Assembly (NCBI RefSeq): GCF_039543565.1
Contig: NZ_BAABJZ010000094.1
Coordinates: forward strand, 15,254 to 79,253
DNA length: 64,000 nucleotides
Origin: Ferrimonas pelagia
GTDB taxonomy: Bacteria; Pseudomonadota; Gammaproteobacteria; Enterobacterales; Shewanellaceae
Reading direction: 5' to 3'
Position 1 is the first letter of the stretch; each line of letters opens with the position of its first letter. The notes under the pieces were generated by a model. The model was not told the DNA's origin. It did not search any database and worked only from the letters and a program-made list of their open reading frames with translations. Below are positions 58,708 to 64,000 of this stretch, piece by piece. Made by a program: the position numbers and the translations under genes.

Positions 58708-61044
58708 TCAGTGAGGACGGCTCGCCACAGCGTCAGCAACCGGCAGCGGACTCAGCCGCGGCGCATCGCGCAACATCGCCTCAAACGCCTCGGCCGGAAC
58801 GGGCCGGCCATAATAAAATCCCTGGCCAAACTGACAGCCGTGCTGGATCAAAAATTCCCCCTGCCAAGCCTCCTCGATCCCCTCGGCCACGACTTGCAGC
58901 CCCAACGCCTGCGCCATCGCCAAGATCGCCTGAACCAAGCTCTTATCCGCTTGATTGCGATCCAGATGGCGCAGGAAGCTGCGATCGATCTTGAGCTTAT
59001 CGAATGGAAAAGCCTGCAGGTAACTCAGCGCCGAATAGCCGGTGCCAAAGTCATCGATCGCCAGGCTTATCCCACTGTCCGCCAAGGACTGCAACTGCGA
59101 ATTCAGATCCTTATGGTTACCGAGCAATAGGCTTTCGGTGACCTCAATGGTCAGACACTGTGGCGGCAACGCGCTGGACGCCAACACCCGCCGGATCTCC
59201 GCCAGCAAACGCTCGCCTTGATGGAACTGCACGCTGGAGACGTTCACCGACAACTGCAGCGGGCACAGCGCCTGCCACTCCGCCGCCTGACGACAGGCCG
59301 TCGACAGCACCTGCTCACCCAGCCGGTGGATCAACCCATTAGACTCCGCCAGCGGGATAAACTCCGCCGGGGAGATCGGCCCCAGCTCGGGATCGTGCCA
59401 GCGCACCAAGGCTTCGGCACCGATGATCTGCTGATGCTCCAAAGCCAGGATCGGCTGATAGTGGATCTCCAATTGCGCCTGCTCGATCGCCGCACGCAAC
59501 TTGGCGTCCAGCTTCAGGCGACGGCGGGCCATCTGATCAATGATGGCGTCGTAGAAGCTGAAGCCATTCCGCCCCCGCTCCTTCACCCGATACAGCGCTG
59601 CATCGGAGCGCTGGATCAACTCATTGGCGTCATTGCCATCCTCAGGGTACAGCGTCATGCCGATACTGGTGCTGACATGAAAAGCCTCACCATCGACATC
59701 AAATGGCTGATCAAACAGCCGCAACAAAGCCTCTGCCCGGCCCCGTGCGGCGCCCCTATCGGCAACGTCGCTGAGGATGATCAAAAACTCATCGCCGCCA
59801 AAGCGGGCCAGCGTATCCCCCTCCCGCATTAGAGTGCGCAGTCGGCCCGCGCTTTGCACCAGCAGCTGATCACCATAGTGATGGCCCTTGGTGTCATTGA
59901 TGTGCTTGAAGTTATCCAGATCAATGAACATCAACAGCACCTGGCTGTCTTGCAGCCGTGCTTGCCGGATCGCCCGCTCTAACGCATCTTGGCCCGCCTT
60001 GCGATTGGGCAATCCCGTCAGGACATCGTGATTGGCCTGATACGCCAGTTGCCGCTGGGAGCGTTGACGCTTCTCCACCTCCCGCTGCAATAACTGATTC
60101 TGCTGCGCCAGACGCTGCTGTTGCTGCGCCGCGAGATCGACCCGGGTTTCCAGCACCAGGTTGTTGTTATTGATCCGCAGCAGCACAATGCCTCCGGCGA
60201 TCACCGGAAAGGCCAACAGAGAGATGGCGGCAATAAACCAATTGGAGGTAAACAGATCTCGGTTACCCAAGGATTCAAACCAACCAAGGATCTCCAACCG
60301 TTGGCCGTCGATCTCGACCTCCTGCCGGATCGGCTGCTCGCGCTGATGATCCACCGTCGTCGAGTACGAATCCCACGCCAGTAACGCGCCATTCGGCGTC
60401 ATCAGTTGCACTCTAGAAGCCTGATCTTGATGCTCCTTCCGAGCGATAAGCCGAAGTAACTGCGCAGGGTTCAGCTCAGCCACCAAAATGGCCTGCAGCT
60501 GCTCATGGCGATACACAGGGACCAACTGATAGAACAGCAACGTCTGATCTCTCGGCTGGATAAGCAAACTGCGCCGAGGACTGGAGGCGAGCAGGATATC
60601 TTGCGGCAAAGGGACAAATCGGCCTTCATTTTGGCCGGTATCGGCAATCACCTGCCCGCTAACATCCAAGATGGCGAGACGGCTGTACACCGGGACTCCC
60701 TCCCTGAGATGGCCCTCCTGGTTATCCTGCAACAGACCCGACAGCTTATGTTGGCTCGCCCCTAGGCCGTAGGCCATCGACATGCCCAGTGCTCGGTTGG
60801 CGAAATAGGTGTAGACCACCTTATCCTCAGCAACGTCTCTGAGATTTTTCTCACTGCGTCCAATGACATATTGCAGATCCCGTGCATAACTTTGAACACG
60901 TAGGGTCAGCTCGTTGTCCTGATGCGCGCGCAGGCGGCTCTGTCCCTCGTATGCGACAAATAGCAGCAATAACAGATAGCTGATCATCAACATGCCCCCC
61001 AGGAGCAGGGCGAACGGATAGCTGACTCGACGCGAGATCACCAT
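58708..61044 (-). CDS. Membrane sensor GGDEF-EAL protein (c-di-GMP turnover)
   Basis: A 778-residue inner-membrane protein. Helix 1 is at about residues 10-32, then a periplasmic sensing region to about 265, helix 2 at about 268-290, a coiled coil, a GGDEF domain (about 340-500) and an EAL domain (about 515-760). The cyclase motif FGGDEF is intact, with an RxxD inhibitory site five residues before it. The EAL domain retains GAEALVRW, IDDFGTGYS and KIDRSFL, so both activities look possible. It lies 12 bp after a periplasmic binding protein gene, implying shared sensing. Confidence 0.93.
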   Translation of the reverse strand: MVISRRVSYPFALLLGGMLMISYLLLLLFVAYEGQSRLRAHQDNELTLRVQSYARDLQYVIGRSEKNLRDVAEDKVVYTYFANRALGMSMAYGLGASQHKLSGLLQDNQEGHLREGVPVYSRLAILDVSGQVIADTGQNEGRFVPLPQDILLASSPRRSLLIQPRDQTLLFYQLVPVYRHEQLQAILVAELNPAQLLRLIARKEHQDQASRVQLMTPNGALLAWDSYSTTVDHQREQPIRQEVEIDGQRLEILGWFESLGNRDLFTSNWFIAAISLLAFPVIAGGIVLLRINNNNLVLETRVDLAAQQQQRLAQQNQLLQREVEKRQRSQRQLAYQANHDVLTGLPNRKAGQDALERAIRQARLQDSQVLLMFIDLDNFKHINDTKGHHYGDQLLVQSAGRLRTLMREGDTLARFGGDEFLIILSDVADRGAARGRAEALLRLFDQPFDVDGEAFHVSTSIGMTLYPEDGNDANELIQRSDAALYRVKERGRNGFSFYDAIIDQMARRRLKLDAKLRAAIEQAQLEIHYQPILALEHQQIIGAEALVRWHDPELGPISPAEFIPLAESNGLIHRLGEQVLSTACRQAAEWQALCPLQLSVNVSSVQFHQGERLLAEIRRVLASSALPPQCLTIEVTESLLLGNHKDLNSQLQSLADSGISLAIDDFGTGYSALSYLQAFPFDKLKIDRSFLRHLDRNQADKSLVQAILAMAQALGLQVVAEGIEEAWQGEFLIQHGCQFGQGFYYGRPVPAEAFEAMLRDAPRLSPLPVADAVASRPH

Positions 61045-61056
61045 AACTACCTATAA

Positions 61057-61959
61057 CTAAAGCGCTTCAAAAAATTCAGGAAAGAAAAAGAACACGGTTG
61101 GAAAGTGCTTTTCCGCCAGCTTAAGGAACGAGCCGTCGGCAATAAGCTCCGCCAGATAATGATTAAACGCCTCGCGCAGCAGTGGCGAGTTATGGCGGAA
61201 GGCCACCCCCATCTCCTGCATCCCAGACACCGGACCGATCACCTTGATCTCACCCGGCCATTTTTCAAGCGCCACCAAGGTATCGGGCACATCCAACAAG
61301 GTACTCTCGGCATCCCGATTGAGGATCGCCGGCACCATCTCATTGAGCAGCCGCTCCTGCTTCGGCAAGATCACCTCGGCCTTGGTCTGATCCAGCTGAT
61401 AAAGGTTCGGATCGAGACAGGACGATTTCATCGCCAATACGGTGCGATGGGCCATCACCGCCTTCACCGCCTCGATGTCCCGCAGCGTGTCACCGCTGGG
61501 CTCGATAGGCTGCATCTCGGAATCACTGCGGGCCACCAACCACACAGCAGAGGGGAAGTAAGGCCGGGAAAACGCCACTAAATGCTCCCGCCCCGGCAAG
61601 ATGGTCATGCCGTTGGCAATGATATCGCCCTCAATGGCGACCGGCCCACCCAGCACCGGCCGTTCGCCGATCATCTGCGCCGCCTGCCCGGTCAGCAGCC
61701 CCAGCACCGTATGCCAGGTCGCCGGCACGTACTGGTACTCAACCCCGATATGGCGAGCAAATCCTCGCATCAGATCCACATCCAGGCCTTGTGCCACCTC
61801 ACCATTGACCGTTTGATAGCTGGCAACAAAATGCGCGTAGGGGATCCCCAAATGGCGCAGCACGCCATCCCGTTGGATCTCAGGCAGATCTCGCGCCTGG
61901 GCGGGCGCCAAAGACAGCATGAGCAACAAAGCAAAAGGGAAAAAGAAAATTGGTTTCAT
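61057..61959 (-). CDS. Periplasmic solute-binding protein (SBP_bac_3-like)
   Basis: A 300-residue exported protein with Sec signal (about residues 1-23, ending QARD). It has the two-lobe binding pattern: GVLRHLGIPYAHFV, VAQGLDVDLMRGFARHIGVEYQYV, VAFSRPYFPSAVWLVAR, and FNHYLAELIADGSFLKLAEKHFP. This resembles polar amino-acid binding proteins, but no transporter genes are adjacent. ATG at 61959 is preferred over a GTG at 61965. It is 12 bp upstream of the GGDEF-EAL gene, so it may present a ligand to that sensor. Confidence 0.82.
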   Translation of the reverse strand: MKPIFFFPFALLLMLSLAPAQARDLPEIQRDGVLRHLGIPYAHFVASYQTVNGEVAQGLDVDLMRGFARHIGVEYQYVPATWHTVLGLLTGQAAQMIGERPVLGGPVAIEGDIIANGMTILPGREHLVAFSRPYFPSAVWLVARSDSEMQPIEPSGDTLRDIEAVKAVMAHRTVLAMKSSCLDPNLYQLDQTKAEVILPKQERLLNEMVPAILNRDAESTLLDVPDTLVALEKWPGEIKVIGPVSGMQEMGVAFRHNSPLLREAFNHYLAELIADGSFLKLAEKHFPTVFFFFPEFFEAL

Positions 61960-61968
61960 AGCCACACC

Positions 61969-61992
61969 AAAAAGGGGGCCATCAAGGCCCCC
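61969..61992 (-). terminator. Terminator between the PLP-enzyme gene and the binding-protein gene
   Basis: On the minus strand GGGGGCC / GGCCCCC with loop TTGAT is followed by five T, ending about 9 bp before the binding-protein start. It separates, or attenuates into, the downstream pair. Confidence 0.85.
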
Positions 61993-62001
61993 AGGAAAGG
62001 A

Positions 62002-63402
62002 TCACGCCATCTGCAGATACAGCGCGTACATCGCCGCGATCAGGCCATCCACATCCTGCTCATCATGGAACAGATGGGTGGAGATCCGCAGGGCATGCAC
62101 CTGGATAGGATCGTCCTTACGGATACGGAAACTGGTGGTGCGAATGGTGTAGCCATACTCCTCACGCAAGCGATCGCGAAACTCGGTCAGCAGCGCCAGA
62201 TCGGTCTGATCAAAGAACGGATTCACCGTGGTCAGGCCGTTATTCAACCCCTCGACATTCGGCGAATAGATCTTGGCCCCAGAGAAGGTCGCCGCCAGGC
62301 CATCCTTACAGCGCGCCCCCAGCTCGCAACAACGCGCCTCGATCTTATCGCGGCCGATCTCATCCCACATCAAACAGGCATCGGTCAGCGCCTGCTTCAA
62401 TGGGAAATGGTCATTACCGATGTACTGCAAACGCTGGTTCAGCGGCAGAGTTGGCGACTCGGAACGGGAGCTGTTCACCATCAGCAGCGGCTCGTGGCGA
62501 TCGGACCAGAACTCTTTGAAGCGCTTGGCTTCATCGCGCACGTACAGGATCCCGGTCGCGCCCGGGCCACACTGCCACTTATGGCCGGAGCCCGCATAGA
62601 AATCGCAATCCATATCATGGAAATCCAGATCCAACATACCGATGGTGTGCGCGCCATCGACGAAGGTTGGAATGCGATTGGGGATCGCCACTTCCTGACA
62701 GATCCGCTTGGCCGGCAACATGGTGCCGGTCAGGTAGGTAATGTGGGAGAAGATGATCAGACGCACCCGGCTGCCGTACTCAGCAACGGCCTGCTCGAAC
62801 ACCCGGACGAAATCCGCTTCGGTGACGCTGTTATCACCGGTATCCACCGGGATCTCGACCTGCACAATTTCCACATCGTAGCGCTGACGCACCACATCCA
62901 GCGGCGACAACATGCCCATGTGCTCATGGTGCGTGGTCAGCACCACGTCGCCCGGCTCAAACTGCATACCACCCAAGATGCTACACAGACCATCCGTGGT
63001 ATTACGGCTCAGCACGATCTCATGCGGATCGGCGCCAAAGCCCGGCGCTACCGCCTCAATCATATCGCCGATCTTCGACCAACCACCGAACCGCCCCTCG
63101 TGGGCCCAAGGATCGCGCGCCACAATCGCGTTGTTCTCTTCAAACTGCTGCAGAACACGCTCAGGCATCGAGCCCGTAGTGCCAATGTTCATGTAAGTAC
63201 TGCGCTTATTGAGGACAAACTCCTTCTTGATCTGTTTCCAGAAGTTGCGGTCATTACCCTGACCCAACGGCTGCGAGCGGTAAGCCCCATCAAACGCCAA
63301 CGCCTGCCCCGGCAGAGCAGCAGCAACCGCCAGCCCGGTCGAGGCCTTCAGAAAACGGCGGCGCGCCAACACAGGGTCGACCTCAGAAGAAAACTTAGAC
63401 AT
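62002..63402 (-). CDS. Tat-exported class V aminotransferase-fold PLP enzyme
   Basis: A 466-residue PLP enzyme of the isopenicillin-N-epimerase/cysteine-desulfurase fold. A twin-arginine leader, ARRRFLKASTGLAVAAALPGQALA, directs export after folding. Fold motifs are NIGTTGSMPERV, SRNTTDGLCSILGG, FVDGAHTIG and the PLP lysine in GSGHKWQCGPGATGILY. ATG at 63402 follows AGGGAG. Exported PLP enzymes are uncommon; an amino-acid racemase/epimerase or lyase role is one idea. It lies upstream of the binding-protein and GGDEF-EAL genes. Confidence 0.88.
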   Translation of the reverse strand: MSKFSSEVDPVLARRRFLKASTGLAVAAALPGQALAFDGAYRSQPLGQGNDRNFWKQIKKEFVLNKRSTYMNIGTTGSMPERVLQQFEENNAIVARDPWAHEGRFGGWSKIGDMIEAVAPGFGADPHEIVLSRNTTDGLCSILGGMQFEPGDVVLTTHHEHMGMLSPLDVVRQRYDVEIVQVEIPVDTGDNSVTEADFVRVFEQAVAEYGSRVRLIIFSHITYLTGTMLPAKRICQEVAIPNRIPTFVDGAHTIGMLDLDFHDMDCDFYAGSGHKWQCGPGATGILYVRDEAKRFKEFWSDRHEPLLMVNSSRSESPTLPLNQRLQYIGNDHFPLKQALTDACLMWDEIGRDKIEARCCELGARCKDGLAATFSGAKIYSPNVEGLNNGLTTVNPFFDQTDLALLTEFRDRLREEYGYTIRTTSFRIRKDDPIQVHALRISTHLFHDEQDVDGLIAAMYALYLQMA

Positions 63403-63756
63403 GAAAAACTCCCTTTCACTCCGGACGCAGCGGCCCAAAGCCTTAAATAGTGATGACATCATCCGCGGGCAGTGACATAACGCTCCGAGCTGTGCACCAC
63501 GGCATCCCCTTGGCACGAGTCGCCAGGCAGCAACCGGGAAAACGCTCAAAACGGACACTCCCGTGATATCTGATAGCGACCTATCGTGCCGAGCCATGAA
63601 AGGGAATCGAAGAAAGCAGAGCGGGATTCGGATCAAGTTCAAGTGACAGCCTGATTCTTGACCTGTACGGCGAATTGCATTCAACGCACCTCTTTGCACG
63701 CAAATGCCTGCGCCGACAGAAGCACGGAAAGAGAGATATTTGAATCACACATGCGT
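63403..63756. other. Upstream region of the PLP-enzyme gene
   Basis: About 350 bp with no recognised gene. It should hold the promoter of the minus-strand PLP-enzyme gene, but no clear -10/-35 pair could be chosen. Confidence 0.4.
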
Positions 63757-63836
63757 TAGGAAACACGCATCACTTGATGCCGGGAAAGAGACCGGATAGG
63801 AAACACGCATCACTTGATGCCGGGAAAGAGACCGGA
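63757..63836. repeat. Perfect 40-bp tandem duplication
   Basis: Two exact copies (63757-63796 and 63797-63836) of a unit beginning TAGGAAACACGCATCACTTG stand head to tail. A third degenerate start, TAAGAAAAACGC, follows and leads into an inverted repeat ACGCTTGG / CCAAGCGT (63845-63868). Confidence 0.92.
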
Positions 63837-63919
63837 TAAGAAAAACGCTTGGCGTATGTACCAAGCGTTGAAACATAGACAGGATCTTTAGCGTAGGCGC
63901 ATGAAATAGGTAGAAAAAA

Positions 63920-63977
63920 GGCTCTTGGTGTGATCAGATTTAATCGCCAAAGAAAACCATCACACAACCGAAGAGCC
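63920..63977. repeat. Inverted arms GGCTCTT...AAGAGCC near the right edge
   Basis: GGCTCTTGGTGTGAT on the left and ATCACACAACCGAAGAGCC on the right are imperfect inverted repeats around about 24 bases. A T run follows on the minus side. ATG at 63979 opens an unfinished frame (MPIITAT) at the window edge. This may be a transposon end or a long-loop terminator; the visible sequence cannot decide. Confidence 0.5.
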
Positions 63978-64000
63978 GATGCCGATTATCACCGCGACCA

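Noticed and set aside
61582..63450. 622-residue plus-strand open frame opposite the PLP-enzyme gene
   Set aside because: Antisense shadow of two well-supported minus-strand genes; no ribosome site or domain, and it crosses their boundary and terminator.
63757..63836. CRISPR array
   Set aside because: The two 40-bp units are directly adjacent with no spacer between them and no cas genes nearby; it is a tandem duplication.
1..64000. tRNA or rRNA genes
   Set aside because: No T-loop GGTTCGAATCC-like segment with matching acceptor stems, and no rRNA-like sequence, was seen by eye on either strand.

Overview
The window looks like chromosomal DNA of a high-GC gammaproteobacterium. Gene order matches the Escherichia coli backbone in two blocks: fau-ssrS-zapA / ygfB-pepP-ubiH-ubiI-gcvT-gcvH-gcvP, and mrcB-hrpB-thpR-sfsA-dksA-gluQ-pcnB-folK-panB-panC-panD. 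Several c-type cytochrome genes (pentaheme NrfB, small tetraheme CctA, a hydroxylamine-oxidoreductase-like octaheme protein, a decayed multiheme cytochrome) suggest a respiratory generalist of the Ferrimonas/Shewanella kind. That assignment is an inference from gene content; there is no rRNA gene here to test it.

Layout. 1-8.3 kb: a partial SDR dehydrogenase, two tandem M3 oligopeptidase lipoproteins, a UPF0178 protein, a Crp/Fnr-type regulator divergent from a protein that looks like a detached piece of a molybdopterin oxidoreductase, and an MscS channel. 8.6-11.3 kb: accessory and partly decayed, with two uncharacterised proteins, a broken multiheme cytochrome and about 1 kb without recognisable genes. 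11.4-15.4 kb: an operon for a small membrane protein, NrfB, NrfC, NrfD and CctA, divergent from a LysR-type regulator; no nrfA is present. 15.6-28.6 kb: a CDF metal exporter, the glycine cleavage operon, ubiquinone hydroxylases, PepP, YgfB, ZapA, 6S RNA, Fau, a DUF2797 protein and an exported rhodanese. 28.7-38.7 kb: DUF2937, YihD, ViaA/RavA, a DEDDh exonuclease, PBP1b, HrpB. 38.8-47.6 kb: ThpR, PepB, SfsA, DksA, GluQ, PcnB, FolK and PanBCD. 47.6-57.3 kb: a repeat-rich spacer, an LPD1/CLCA_X-type putative metallopeptidase, AspA, an IS256-type remnant, a RecQ-family helicase, a beta-barrel protein, an NTF2-like protein, a nitroreductase, an orphan prepilin and two small overlapping genes. 57.4-64 kb: the octaheme cytochrome, a GGDEF-EAL protein adjacent to a periplasmic binding protein, a Tat-exported PLP enzyme, then tandem and inverted repeats at the right edge.

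How the genes work together. NrfCD would oxidise quinol and pass electrons through pentaheme NrfB, and perhaps CctA, to periplasmic acceptors; the HAO-like octaheme protein 44 kb away is one possible acceptor. The binding protein and GGDEF-EAL protein are 12 bp apart and suggest coupled periplasmic ligand sensing and c-di-GMP turnover. FolK and PanB/C/D form a folate/pantothenate run. A recurring detail is an intrinsic-terminator hairpin ending at or very near a downstream start codon (gluQ, panB, the binding protein). pcnB appears to start at AUU, as described for E. coli pcnB.

Most calls rest on motif and family recognition by eye. Start codons were moved from the longest open frame where a ribosome binding site or family alignment favoured a later start.
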